Assembly (NCBI RefSeq): GCF_001298445.1
Contig: NZ_CP012036.1
Coordinates: 1,241,153-1,305,152, forward strand
DNA from: Nostoc piscinale CENA21
GTDB lineage: Bacteria; Cyanobacteriota; Cyanobacteriia; Cyanobacteriales; Nostocaceae
DNA length: 64,000 nt
Direction of reading: 5' to 3'
A program made the translations under genes and the position numbers. The notes below the pieces were generated by a model. That model was not told where the DNA came from, did no database searches, and worked only from the letters and a program-made list of their open reading frames with translations. Below are positions 7,786-16,687 of the stretch, piece by piece; the stretch's first letter is position 1; the number at the start of each line of letters is the position of its first letter.

Positions 7786-9435
7786 CTAGAAAGAGAAGGT
7801 GGTACGCAATGTACCTACGTAGATAGTATCGTTATTGTCGTTATGTTCTGGGTTGAAGATAACCAACAAGCCAGGAGTCACTAAGATGTTATCGCTGACT
7901 TTGATTTTATAAAGACCTTCTAAATGATAAGAAGTGTCTCTGTCGGTATTTGCTCTAGTACCAAAATTTAGGTCAGTAACTTTGGGTGGTTGACCAAAAA
8001 TGATGCCCAAGGTGTTACCTTCTCTACCCAGATCTTTGATAGATAAATTAGCAGCCCAATACCAAATATCTGCACTGCCAGAGGTTGTACCCTGTACAGC
8101 TTCCGCATCTGTGTAGCCTACCCAACCACCAACACCAATGTTGTCAGTAGGGCGGAAGTTAGCCATGAAACTGTAGTTATTAGCTGTGGTACCAATATTA
8201 CCAAAAGGTCTGTTGGAAAGAGAACTACCTTGGCTACCAAACAAGTTGACATCAATATCAGCACCATCATTTTGATAAGTGCGAGAGTAGGCAAAACCAA
8301 CGTTGATCTGTTTGCTTGGTTTAAAGTCTATTTGACCAAAGTAGGCATTAGATCCGTTGAACAGACCATTACCTTGAGAGGGGTCACTAGCGTTGGGCGC
8401 AAGATACGCACCTGTGAGGCTAATAGGGCCTTTGGGGTTGACTGTCACAGTCAAACCAGCGCCACCAGGAGATGACGCACGATAAATTTGGCTGAAACGT
8501 CCAAAGCGTGAAATTGCACCTGTACCACTGCTTCTTAAATCTGGGTTGAAGACATTGACGTTATCCCATAATTGTGCGCCAAACGCATCAACCTTGACTC
8601 GCACTGCATCACTTCCCAGGTTGAATTCATAGTTAAGTTTATCAATTTCAACGCTGTTACCGTTGTCACCATCATGGCCTAAGCGAGTCATGTTGGTTCC
8701 TGTAACAGAAGTACCAAATGGGGTAACATTTCGAGCTTGTAAACGAGTTTGCAATCTATCTGAACCTGTGAAGCTGGTATACAAGTTCAACCGCACCCGG
8801 TCAGCAAAGATCACGTTTTCATTTAGATCGGCATTGTTGCTGGAATCTGTGTCTGTATCAGCGCGATCATCACCAAACGGTGCAGCTATGGTAAAGATTG
8901 CTTCCCCAACCAACTTGGTAGTAGTAGAGAATTGGTTTGCTTCTAACTCAGCAGTGCGAGCTTCTAGCGCATCTACCCGACCACGTAGAGTTGCCAATTC
9001 CGCAGAAAATTCTTCTTGTAAACGCTGTAATGTGGCTAAATCTTCTTTGGTAACTAAATCGGCTGTAGCTGTCGCAATTAGTTCGTTAACCCTGTCTAAA
9101 CAAGCATTCAAACCAGCCGCAAACTCATAACGAGTTAAAGCCCGGTTACCCCGATATGTACCGTTGGGATAACCTGCAATACAACCGTAACGTTCTACTA
9201 AAGACTGTAACGCTTGGAATGCCCAATCTGTTGGTTGTACATCCGAAAACTGGGATACGGATGTTACTTGACCCATACTGTCATTTTGTTGGGTTAATTG
9301 TGCAACAGTTGTAATCTGCTCGTTAGCTTCTCCAGCTAAGGCGCTGTTAGCTGCTAATAAAGACGCAGCCAAAATTGCTGGACTAACTTTTAATACATTC
9401 CAGAAAGAATTTCTCATGATTTTGTTTGCTTTCAC
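7786..9435 (-). CDS. SLH-domain OprB-family porin, copy 1
   Basis: The 549-aa protein has a signal peptide (cleavage near NSALA), an S-layer-homology domain (about residues 65-115, with WAFQALQSLVERYGC and the YPNGTYRGNRALTRYEFA core), a coiled-coil segment (about residues 125-170) and a C-terminal beta-barrel of the OprB/carbohydrate-porin type ending in Phe. This is the architecture of cyanobacterial SomA/SomB major outer-membrane porins: SLH binds the cell-wall polymer and the barrel passes small solutes and ions. A second copy lies immediately upstream on the same strand. The N-terminal halves are almost identical while the barrels differ. The ATG at 9417 (MRNSFWN) is an alternative start. 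Confidence 0.92.
   Translation of the reverse strand: MKANKIMRNSFWNVLKVSPAILAASLLAANSALAGEANEQITTVAQLTQQNDSMGQVTSVSQFSDVQPTDWAFQALQSLVERYGCIAGYPNGTYRGNRALTRYEFAAGLNACLDRVNELIATATADLVTKEDLATLQRLQEEFSAELATLRGRVDALEARTAELEANQFSTTTKLVGEAIFTIAAPFGDDRADTDTDSSNNADLNENVIFADRVRLNLYTSFTGSDRLQTRLQARNVTPFGTSVTGTNMTRLGHDGDNGNSVEIDKLNYEFNLGSDAVRVKVDAFGAQLWDNVNVFNPDLRSSGTGAISRFGRFSQIYRASSPGGAGLTVTVNPKGPISLTGAYLAPNASDPSQGNGLFNGSNAYFGQIDFKPSKQINVGFAYSRTYQNDGADIDVNLFGSQGSSLSNRPFGNIGTTANNYSFMANFRPTDNIGVGGWVGYTDAEAVQGTTSGSADIWYWAANLSIKDLGREGNTLGIIFGQPPKVTDLNFGTRANTDRDTSYHLEGLYKIKVSDNILVTPGLLVIFNPEHNDNNDTIYVGTLRTTFSF
9041..9369. repeat. 329-bp block identical to 10786-11114 (porin N-terminal region)
   Basis: By eye the two porin genes are identical base for base across this stretch, third codon positions included. 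On either side the genes diverge, first at synonymous sites and then in protein sequence. This fits recent gene conversion between the copies. Confidence 0.85.
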
Positions 9436-9454
9436 TCACACCATACCGTCAAAG

Positions 9455-9501
9455 TTTATGGGTATTTCCCTTATTATTTTTTAAGGGAAAATACCCATAA
9501 A
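9455..9501. terminator. Large hairpin between the two porin genes
   Basis: Stems of about 18 bp with one bulged base (TTTATGGGTATTTCCCTT / AAGGGAAAATACCCATAAA) enclose a T-rich loop. The hairpin lies just after the stop of porin copy 2 and before the start of copy 1, so it may end or attenuate the upstream transcript. Confidence 0.55.
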
Positions 9502-9533
9502 TCTTGTTTTTATTATATCACGTAGGTGTGATT

Positions 9534-11177
9534 TTAGAAAGTGAAAGTTGTGCGGAGTGTACCGACATAGATGGTATCGTTTCGATCGTTATTTTCAGGA
9601 TTGAAAATCACCAACAAGCCAGGAGTCACTTGAATGTTGTTGCTAACTTTGATTTTGTAGAGACCTTCCAAATGATAAGCTGTGTCTCCATCTCTACGAT
9701 TAGCAACAGGAGTATCCGTAACTGTTGGCTGCTGACCAAATACAACACCTAGTACGTTACCTTCTTTACCAAAATCTTTGAGGGCTAAGGTTCCAGCCCA
9801 GTAGACAACTTCTGCATCTCTACCTCTATTTGGGCCAGTTTCGGCTACAGCATTGGAGTAGCCAGCCCAACCACCAATGGTTAATTTAGAACTAGGCTGA
9901 AAGCTCGCCTGTATACCGTAGTGATTACCTGTGGTAGCAACACCAGTACCAAAGGGAGCGATCGCATTGAAACTACCAGTATTTCCTGTGAAATTAACGT
10001 TGTTAGTTCCACCATTTCTGGCACCGTCATAAGTATGGGCGTAAGCGAAACCAATATTAAAGGCTTTACTGGGTTTAAATTCTAGTTGTCCAAAAGCTGC
10101 ATAGTCGCCGTTGAACAAGCCAAAACCTGCATCGGGGTTACTGGCTTTAGATGCTAAATAAGCTCCGGTCAAGCTAATAGCACCTTTAGGGTTGAGAGTA
10201 ACTGTTAAACCAGCACCACCAGAACCTAGACGATAAATCGGGCTGAAACGTCCGTAACGTGAAATTGCACCTGTACCACTGCTTCTAAAGTCTGGGTTGA
10301 AAACGTTGACGTTCTCCCACAACTCAGCAGTGTTGGCATCAACTTTTACCCGAATATAATCGCTCAAATTGAAAGCGTAGTTAAGTTTATCAACTTGAAC
10401 TTGGTTAGAAGTATTGTCTACAAAAGCCAGGCGGGTTTGATTTGTACCAGTTACATTGGGTGTAGCATTGACGTTATTCCCAGATTGTAACCGGACTTGC
10501 AGTTGATCTGTGCCTGTGAAGCTGCTTAATAAGTTTAAACGTACCCGGTAGTCAAAAGTAGTGTTAGAAGTTAAATCCCGTGTTGGTGTCTGAGGATTGG
10601 GTACTGCTTGGTTGTCACCAAAAACTTGAGTTGCGTCAAAAACTGCTTCACCAACTAACTTGGTGGTAGTAGAAAATTGGTTTGCTTCTAATTCAGCAGT
10701 GCGAGCTTCTAGCGCATCTACTCGACCACGCAGAGTTGCCAATTCCGCAGAAAACTCTTCTTGTAAACGTTGTAATGTGGCTAAGTCTTCTTTGGTAACT
10801 AAATCGGCTGTAGCTGTCGCAATTAGTTCGTTAACCCTGTCTAAACAAGCATTCAAACCAGCCGCAAACTCATAACGAGTTAAAGCCCGGTTACCCCGAT
10901 ATGTACCGTTGGGATAACCTGCAATACAACCGTAACGTTCTACTAAAGACTGTAACGCTTGGAATGCCCAATCTGTTGGTTGTACATCCGAAAACTGGGA
11001 TACGGATGTTACTTGACCCATACTGTCATTTTGTTGGGTTAATTGTGCAACAGTTGTAATCTGCTCGTTAGCTTCTCCAGCTAAGGCGCTGTTAGCTGCT
11101 AATAAAGACGCAGCTAAAACTGCTGGACTAACTTTTAGTACATTCCAAAAAATTTTGCTCATTATCTTAACTCTCAC
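9534..11177 (-). CDS. SLH-domain OprB-family porin, copy 2
   Basis: The 547-aa paralogue of the downstream porin has the same layout: signal peptide, SLH domain, coiled-coil linker, OprB-type barrel ending in TFTF. Residues from the mature N-terminus through KLVGEA are identical to copy 1. After that point the barrels are clearly related but much less similar, mainly in loops facing outward. The gene probably starts at the ATG at 11162 (MSKIFWNVLKV), matching MRNSFWNVLKV of copy 1, rather than six codons earlier. A hairpin separates the two genes, so they could be expressed separately. Different loop sequences suggest different solute preference or phage exposure; that is inference. Confidence 0.92.
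   Translation of the reverse strand: MRVKIMSKIFWNVLKVSPAVLAASLLAANSALAGEANEQITTVAQLTQQNDSMGQVTSVSQFSDVQPTDWAFQALQSLVERYGCIAGYPNGTYRGNRALTRYEFAAGLNACLDRVNELIATATADLVTKEDLATLQRLQEEFSAELATLRGRVDALEARTAELEANQFSTTTKLVGEAVFDATQVFGDNQAVPNPQTPTRDLTSNTTFDYRVRLNLLSSFTGTDQLQVRLQSGNNVNATPNVTGTNQTRLAFVDNTSNQVQVDKLNYAFNLSDYIRVKVDANTAELWENVNVFNPDFRSSGTGAISRYGRFSPIYRLGSGGAGLTVTLNPKGAISLTGAYLASKASNPDAGFGLFNGDYAAFGQLEFKPSKAFNIGFAYAHTYDGARNGGTNNVNFTGNTGSFNAIAPFGTGVATTGNHYGIQASFQPSSKLTIGGWAGYSNAVAETGPNRGRDAEVVYWAGTLALKDFGKEGNVLGVVFGQQPTVTDTPVANRRDGDTAYHLEGLYKIKVSNNIQVTPGLLVIFNPENNDRNDTIYVGTLRTTFTF
10786..11114. repeat. 329-bp block identical to 9041-9369
   Basis: Second member of the identical block shared by the tandem porin genes. 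It covers the SLH domain and the end of the signal peptide. See the entry at 9041. Confidence 0.85.
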
Positions 11178-11293
11178 TCACACCCACTAGTGCAATATAT
11201 GGCTGTATTTTGGCTACAATTGCTGCTTTTTTTCAGGGTATTCACTAATAATTACAGGCATCAATATATCAGAAGGGATGCAACCAACACAAG

Positions 11294-11914
11294 TTAATAA
11301 ACATTGTTTTTAACTATAGTTTGGGTAGTAAATTTATTTGGTAAACGCAAAATAATCCGCCGCTTGTATCTTAACAATACCCCTTCTTCTTCAAATTGTT
11401 GTAATAGTCTGGTAATTGTCACCCTAGTGGTGTTTAAAACTTCGGCAATTTCTTGATGGGTGATGTTGATGTCGATAACTCGATCTTGTTCAACATTCCG
11501 TCCAAATTTGTCACTCAGCCAAACCAAAAATTTCCATAAACGCAGGGAAATGGGCTTGAGATGGACAATGCTTAAAAGCTCTTCTGATTGTTGAATATGA
11601 GCAAATAAACCTGCTATATCTTGATGCCAGAGATAAGCAGGTACAATACTTACTTCGACACTGGTTAGACATTCAATTTGGTAGGGTTTGACTTTCGATA
11701 GGGGAGAGCCAATCAAATCTCCTGGCCCCCAATAACCTAAAGTGATGAAGGTTCCATCCTCAGCCCAAGTGAGGGTACGAACTGCACCACGTTCGATGCG
11801 CCAGATGACCTCGTTTCTTAGGGGAATAATTTCTTTGCGGGCAAAGATTTTTAGTGATAATTGTTCACTAACAGATGCCGTGGATAATGTTGGTGTCAAA
11901 CTAGTAGATGTCAT
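11294..11914 (-). CDS. Crp/Fnr-family transcriptional regulator
   Basis: From the ATG at 11914 the protein has 206 aa. The N-terminal half is a cyclic-nucleotide-binding-like beta-roll (LGYWGPGDLIGSPL is the typical turn), and the C-terminal part is an HTH_Crp domain containing THQEIAEVLNTTRVTITRLLQQFEEEG, where the recognition helix carries TRVTITR. The key cAMP-binding residues of Crp are not obvious, so the ligand is unknown. The frame is open 19 codons further upstream, but that part is atypical for the family. It is upstream of porin copy 2 on the same strand (116 bp gap), so control of the porins is possible. It is not NtcA. Confidence 0.85.
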   Translation of the reverse strand: MTSTSLTPTLSTASVSEQLSLKIFARKEIIPLRNEVIWRIERGAVRTLTWAEDGTFITLGYWGPGDLIGSPLSKVKPYQIECLTSVEVSIVPAYLWHQDIAGLFAHIQQSEELLSIVHLKPISLRLWKFLVWLSDKFGRNVEQDRVIDINITHQEIAEVLNTTRVTITRLLQQFEEEGVLLRYKRRIILRLPNKFTTQTIVKNNVY

Positions 11915-12048
11915 TATAAATTTTATGGTATCTGGTGAAAGTTTTGATTTTTTACAAGGCGATCGCAGCAAAATTATTGAGGTTAATTTCTAACAGCTAT
12001 TTGCTTGATAAATTTATAATAATTTCTAGCTAAATAATAAATGTTTGA

Positions 12049-14298
12049 TTATGTGGCTAATTGAATATTTTGATATGTTTTGTTAGTAGATATTGTCGTT
12101 TTTGTGATAGAGATAACCGCAGGTTTTGGTGGTGCATTTGGTGTTTTGTCAGGCCAATTAGAACCAATGGGAACTTGACGAGTTTGCAAAAATTCTTCAC
12201 CCGTGGTAGAGGTAACTACAAATTGTCTGGTTTCCATTGCTTGGTTTTTTCTTGTCCCATTTGTTTCACCTGGATGTTGTATAGATAAAAACATAGTTGT
12301 TTGATCATTTGTGAAACAAGGGCCTGTAGTTTCACATTCCATTGGCCCCATTGCAAATAAAAATGCTTTGCCTGCATCTCCACCACTAGTAGGGATAAAC
12401 CACATAGAATTATTGCCAAACAACCCAGATAAACTCACAGATTTTCCGGGTTCTGTGTTGCGGTTGTTCACGGCGTTATTGAGTTTGGTGGTGGAAATAT
12501 CTGTCACCATCCAGACATTACCTTGACGGTCTAGTAATAAGTTATCTGGATTGGCAAAACCCATCCCACCTGCGGCTGGTTCTCCACCTGTGGCTAACAT
12601 TTGCCAACGAAAACTCATAGCGGCGGGGTCTTTGTTATCTTCAGTTAAGCGCATCACCCAGCCGTATTCATAACCTGTTTCACCTTGGGGACTTTTAAAC
12701 ACTCGCACGTCGGAACCACCTTGTTTGTCTGGCGCACCAGAAGTAAAACTGATGTATAAATCGCCGTTGGGGGCAATTTCTGTATCTTCTGGACGCGCTG
12801 TGCAGGTAGCACCTGCGGCATTGGCTGCGTAATGTGCATCAATTAAAATTGCGCCTTGCTTTTCTTCGGAGTTGCCTGTGTAAAGGTCTGCGAGTTTTTG
12901 ATACTTTTGTTTGTACTGGGCGATCGCTTCATCTTTGGTGACTGCAAAATAACCCGCAGTGGGTTCGGTTGTTTCAGCTTTGGTTCCGAGTGGCAACAAA
13001 ATGATATTACCAGCAATCTGACTCGGCACATCTGGATTTACAGGAGTCTCGGCTTTTAGGGGTATCCAGATACCAGTACCATCGGCGTTGAATTTGGCGG
13101 CGTACAGCATTCCCTGTTGTAATAGCCGTGAATTTGCCTTGTCTTGGGGATTTTTGACTTGATCACGGCTGACAAATTTATATATATGTCCACCACGGCG
13201 ATCGCATCCTGAATAAAAGGCTAGTGGTTTACCTGCTTCTACCCACACACCGACAGCTTCATGGCGATAACGTCCTAACCAAGTGTGTTTCGTCCCGTAA
13301 TCTTGGGGGTTAGCGGGGTCAATTTCCACAATCCAACCATATTTATTACCGGCTAAACCAAACACATTTCCTTGTCCGAATAATTCTTCATCACCCAAAG
13401 CAAAGGGCAATGTCCCAGGGTCAAAAGCTGTACCATCAGCATAAACTGGTTCAGGTACTTGGGCTTGGAAGTTTTCTTCGGCACTCAGCACTGTACCCCA
13501 AGGTGTTGTTCCCCCTGCACAGTTGGCAAAAGTACCAATGATGCGATCGCCCAGTTTATCTATATACCCCTGACCTGTTTGCTTGCGAAATATTGCCACG
13601 GCTGGGCCTGTAGCTTTTAAATAGCGATTATCTTTTAAGCCCGAAATTCCACTAATGCGTCTATCTGCTGGGGAATTGGTTCTTTCCCACTTGCCATTGG
13701 CTGTTTTTTGCAGGGAAATGACACCTAACCCTTGGTCGATTAAGGCTGCTTGACAAATTTCGGCAATTTGAGATTTTACTGGGTCATTATCTGGCAAATT
13801 ATATGCGTTAATGGCAGTTTTTACTGAATTTGGGCTGTTTAAAGCTGTTTTCACCTCAGCAAACGGTAATGATTGACCAATGACTTGCTGATAGGTTTCC
13901 ATCCAAGGAATCGCACTGATATACTCAAAGTTCACTGCCAGATAGCCAGCATTTTCTGTGGTGGAGATAAACGATAAATAATCGTTGTTGTAACCAAACC
14001 GCGAATCCCCGACTTGATCACCCCAAGCAGCAATGACTTGATATCCAAACCCTTCTGGCAGTACCAAGTCATCTACGACTTCATAACTACTATATTGGAC
14101 TTGTTGTTCTCGATTGAAGTCTGCCGTTTCTAAAGGAATCGGCCCTTTGATGGGTTTAAACGAAAATGCCGATTCTCCTACTGATGATGTGTTTCTTTGC
14201 GTCGTTGTCTTTTGACCGCAACTTGTGAGATTAGCCAGTGCCAATGCACTTGCGCTACCTCCCATTAATAGCAATAAATCTCGACGCTTGATACTCAT
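12049..14298 (-). CDS. phoX: PhoX-family alkaline phosphatase (Tat-exported lipoprotein-like)
   Basis: The 749-aa protein belongs to the DUF839/PhoX family. The N-terminus has a twin-arginine motif (KRRDLLLLMG) followed by a hydrophobic stretch and a lipobox-like LTSCG, so it is exported folded and may be lipid-anchored. Internal segments NCAGGTTPWGTVLSAEENF, GRYRHEAVGVW and DRRGGHIYKFVSRD are family hallmarks; PhoX enzymes use iron and calcium rather than zinc. It would release phosphate from organic esters in the periplasm. Pho-box-like repeats lie 40-70 bp upstream, and the sphR-sphS-phoU genes come next on the same strand, which supports phosphate-starvation control. Confidence 0.92.
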   Translation of the reverse strand: MSIKRRDLLLLMGGSASALALANLTSCGQKTTTQRNTSSVGESAFSFKPIKGPIPLETADFNREQQVQYSSYEVVDDLVLPEGFGYQVIAAWGDQVGDSRFGYNNDYLSFISTTENAGYLAVNFEYISAIPWMETYQQVIGQSLPFAEVKTALNSPNSVKTAINAYNLPDNDPVKSQIAEICQAALIDQGLGVISLQKTANGKWERTNSPADRRISGISGLKDNRYLKATGPAVAIFRKQTGQGYIDKLGDRIIGTFANCAGGTTPWGTVLSAEENFQAQVPEPVYADGTAFDPGTLPFALGDEELFGQGNVFGLAGNKYGWIVEIDPANPQDYGTKHTWLGRYRHEAVGVWVEAGKPLAFYSGCDRRGGHIYKFVSRDQVKNPQDKANSRLLQQGMLYAAKFNADGTGIWIPLKAETPVNPDVPSQIAGNIILLPLGTKAETTEPTAGYFAVTKDEAIAQYKQKYQKLADLYTGNSEEKQGAILIDAHYAANAAGATCTARPEDTEIAPNGDLYISFTSGAPDKQGGSDVRVFKSPQGETGYEYGWVMRLTEDNKDPAAMSFRWQMLATGGEPAAGGMGFANPDNLLLDRQGNVWMVTDISTTKLNNAVNNRNTEPGKSVSLSGLFGNNSMWFIPTSGGDAGKAFLFAMGPMECETTGPCFTNDQTTMFLSIQHPGETNGTRKNQAMETRQFVVTSTTGEEFLQTRQVPIGSNWPDKTPNAPPKPAVISITKTTISTNKTYQNIQLAT

Positions 14299-14338
14299 TT
14301 ATATCAGTAAAGCGATAGTTCCTGTGATTTCCGATACT

Positions 14339-14368
14339 TTAATCACCCAAGGTTAAGAATAGGTAAAA
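14339..14368 (-). promoter_or_regulatory. Pho-box-like tandem repeats upstream of phoX
   Basis: On the minus strand three 8-bp units separated by 3 bp read TTTTACCT, CTTAACCT, GTGATTAA. The central unit matches the CTTAACCT-type half-site known for cyanobacterial SphR/PhoB boxes. A second set with the same 8+3 spacing (GTTAAAAC, CTTAACTG) lies just upstream near 14383-14404. Confidence 0.5.
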
Positions 14369-14436
14369 ATTCAGTGAAATCTAACTCAGTTAAGCAAGTT
14401 TTAACTTTTTGGTAATTCAAAATACTAGCAAGTTCA

Positions 14437-14467
14437 GATCCTCGACTTCTCAAAGAAGTCGAGGATC
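14437..14467. terminator. 13-bp-stem hairpin downstream of phoU
   Basis: A perfect 13-bp stem (GATCCTCGACTTC / GAAGTCGAGGATC) has a 5-nt loop. It lies between the phoU terminator and the phoX promoter. No T-tract follows it, so it may be a dispersed palindrome rather than a terminator. Confidence 0.4.
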
Positions 14468-14483
14468 TCTTGATTTCTCAGCT

Positions 14484-14532
14484 AAAAAAATGGAGAATTG
14501 GCATATCTAAATTTCCAATTCTCCATTTTTTT
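14484..14532 (-). terminator. Intrinsic terminator of the sphR-sphS-phoU operon
   Basis: An 18-bp perfect stem (A7 TGGAGAATTGG / CCAATTCTCCA T7) with a 13-nt loop. It stands 75 bp after the phoU stop codon and has the A/T flanks of a bidirectional intrinsic terminator. Confidence 0.85.
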
Positions 14533-14606
14533 ATGTTGTATTTAGTAACAAAAGATTTGCTAAATCATCAATTCAATAATTGGGAAAAATTTCTCATCGA
14601 TTGTTA

Positions 14607-15273
14607 TTAACCACGTTGACCAGTGACAATATATGCTACTCTCTGACCAATATTAGTAGCGTGATCTGCCATCCGTTCTAGACAACGAATTGCCAGTGCC
14701 AACAAAATAATTGGCTCTACCACTCCCGGAATATCCCGTTGTTGAGCTAAAGTTTGATAAAGGCGATCGTAAGCATTATCTACAGCATCATCTAAGTGCT
14801 TAATTCCCCGTCCGCCAGCTTCATCTAAATCGGCCAAAGCTACCAAGCTAGTTGCTAACATCGCTTGGGCATGGTGTGACATGATTTCAATTTCTGGTAA
14901 AGATGTATGAGGTGTATAAGGGAAAAGTTTAACTGCGATTTTGCCTAAATCTTTGGCATAATCTCCTATACGTTCTAAATCTCGGACTAATTGCATAAAA
15001 GCACTCAAACAGCGCAAATCTTGCTCTGTTGGTGCTTGGGTCATGATAGCTGTACAGTCTGATTCTATTTGTCTATAAAAACGGTCAATTTTTTTTATCT
15101 AATTGAGGAAGTTCTTCAGCAGCTGTGAGGTTACGAGCAAATAACGCTTGGTGGCTGAGGCGAAATGATTGTTCTACCAAAGCCCCCATACGTAAAACAT
15201 CTCGTTCTAAGCGCCTGATGGCACGCGCCAACTGAGAACTGTCAGGGTTGGGATTATAAACGACAGCTTCCAC
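14607..15273 (-). pseudogene. phoU: phosphate signalling protein PhoU, interrupted by a +1 frameshift
   Basis: Read with one base removed from the T8 run at 15089-15096 (A8 on the coding strand), the gene gives a normal 221-aa PhoU. It starts VEAVVYNPNPDSSQLARAIR and contains both PhoU repeats (LERDVLRMGALVEQSF and LVRDLERIGDYAKDLGKIA). As written, the frame stops at QLDKKN, and the second half can only start internally. The residues across the junction (QLDKKIDRFYRQIESD) look fully conserved, with no other damage. PhoU restrains the Pho response through the sensor kinase and Pst transporter. The gene directly follows sphS. A GTG start at 15273 fits the family. The frameshift may be sequencing error, slippage or true loss. 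Confidence 0.8.
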
Positions 15274-15301
15274 ACTTGTATTCTCAAAAGTGAAGATACT
15301 A

Positions 15302-16627
15302 TTAACTATAGTCTTGGCTTTGAGAGTTCGCCACAACTTCAGGGAGGGTTAGCTGCATCCAAGCCCCACCTGTTTGGGGATGGTTCATGGCTTTAATGGA
15401 ACCACCATGTGCTAAGAGAATTTGCCGGACGATCGCTAAACCCAAACCATTCCCAACAATTGAACCAATGGAATTATCTTGTAAAGGGGAATGAGTTCTG
15501 GCTTGATCTCCGCGATAAAATCGCTCAAAAATATGCGGTAAATCTGCTTCGGAAAAACCTGTCCCAGCATCAATTAAATTTATTTCTAACAAGGGAGATA
15601 TCGAATTATTTTGATGATTATCTTCAGAAAATTTAATTTTTGCTTCTACTTGAATGTTGGTGCTAGGAGAACTGTATTTAATACTATTGTCAAGCAAATT
15701 GAGAAAAACTTGATAAATCCTGGCTTGATCAGCTTTTACCCAAATATCTTCCGGCCCAGAATAGTGCAGGGAAAGGTGTTGTCTTTGTGCTAAGGGTTCT
15801 AATGTTTCCCAAACAGATGTAATGAGCGATCGCATTTCCACTGGTTCCAAATGCAATTGCATTTTGGGGTTAGCTTCGATTTGCGTCAGTTCTAACCAGC
15901 CTTGTACCAAGCTAATCAGTCGGTCAACTTCTTGCATCAGGCGGTCAACCCAGCGATTTAAAGGTGGTTCTAAGCGATGTTGTAAGGTTTCTGCAACCAG
16001 CCGAATAGAAGTTAATGGTGTTCTGAGTTCGTGTGCTAAATCGGAAAATGAGCGATCGCGTTGTTGATTTACGTCCAAAAGTGGTTGACGATTTTCTAAA
16101 AATACGCCTACTTGACCATTGGGTAAGGGCAAACCAGAGGCGCGTAAGGTCATAGACTTGATGGTAGGTAATTCGGCTGGATTGTCGGATGAGGGATGAA
16201 ATAACCACTCTTTGGTTTGGGGTTTTTGGCGATCGCGTGTTTGCTCAACCAACCGATCTAATTCATACGACCGCACCAATTCTAACAACAAGCGCACCTG
16301 TCCTGGTTGCCATCGTTGCAGATATAAAATTTCTCGCGCTTGTTCGTTGCACCACAGCAATTGATTTTCTTCATCTACTTGCAAATATCCTATCGGTGCA
16401 AAATCCAATAGGTCTTGATAAGTTTGTAGGGATTGCTGTAAATCTTGGCGCTGATGCTGTAATGTCTTGATTTCCTGACGCAAACGAGGTAATAGCGGTA
16501 GAGCAACATCCTTAGAACTAGAGTAGGGTTGAAGAACTCTCCCCAAGTAACGGTTTAATTGAATCTGTTGCCAAATCCAAAACCCAATACCTACCGCCAA
16601 ACCTAGAATTAATCCCAATAAGAACAT
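15302..16627 (-). CDS. sphS: Phosphate sensor histidine kinase SphS (PhoR-like)
   Basis: The 441-aa protein has a single N-terminal membrane helix (residues 1-20), a coiled linker, a PAS domain (about 70-160, FAPIGYLQVDEENQLLWCN), a HisKA dimerisation domain with DLAHELRTPLTS (phospho-His near residue 197) and a HATPase domain with NLLDNSIKYS, DAGTGF and GNGLGLAI boxes. This is the cyanobacterial SphS/PhoR layout. It would phosphorylate the SphR regulator encoded 60 bp upstream when phosphate is scarce. It ends 29 bp before the start of phoU. No missing catalytic residue was seen. Confidence 0.9.
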   Translation of the reverse strand: MFLLGLILGLAVGIGFWIWQQIQLNRYLGRVLQPYSSSKDVALPLLPRLRQEIKTLQHQRQDLQQSLQTYQDLLDFAPIGYLQVDEENQLLWCNEQAREILYLQRWQPGQVRLLLELVRSYELDRLVEQTRDRQKPQTKEWLFHPSSDNPAELPTIKSMTLRASGLPLPNGQVGVFLENRQPLLDVNQQRDRSFSDLAHELRTPLTSIRLVAETLQHRLEPPLNRWVDRLMQEVDRLISLVQGWLELTQIEANPKMQLHLEPVEMRSLITSVWETLEPLAQRQHLSLHYSGPEDIWVKADQARIYQVFLNLLDNSIKYSSPSTNIQVEAKIKFSEDNHQNNSISPLLEINLIDAGTGFSEADLPHIFERFYRGDQARTHSPLQDNSIGSIVGNGLGLAIVRQILLAHGGSIKAMNHPQTGGAWMQLTLPEVVANSQSQDYS

Positions 16628-16687
16628 TGTGAGTCCCAGTTGCTAGTTGCGTCGTGATTAATAAAAACTAACAACTATCTTCACCAA

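Noticed and set aside
8663..9130. Long Ser/Arg-rich frame opposite porin copy 1 (and a similar one at 10660)
   Set aside because: It is the reverse strand of the conserved porin N-terminus; identical in both copies simply because the DNA is identical.
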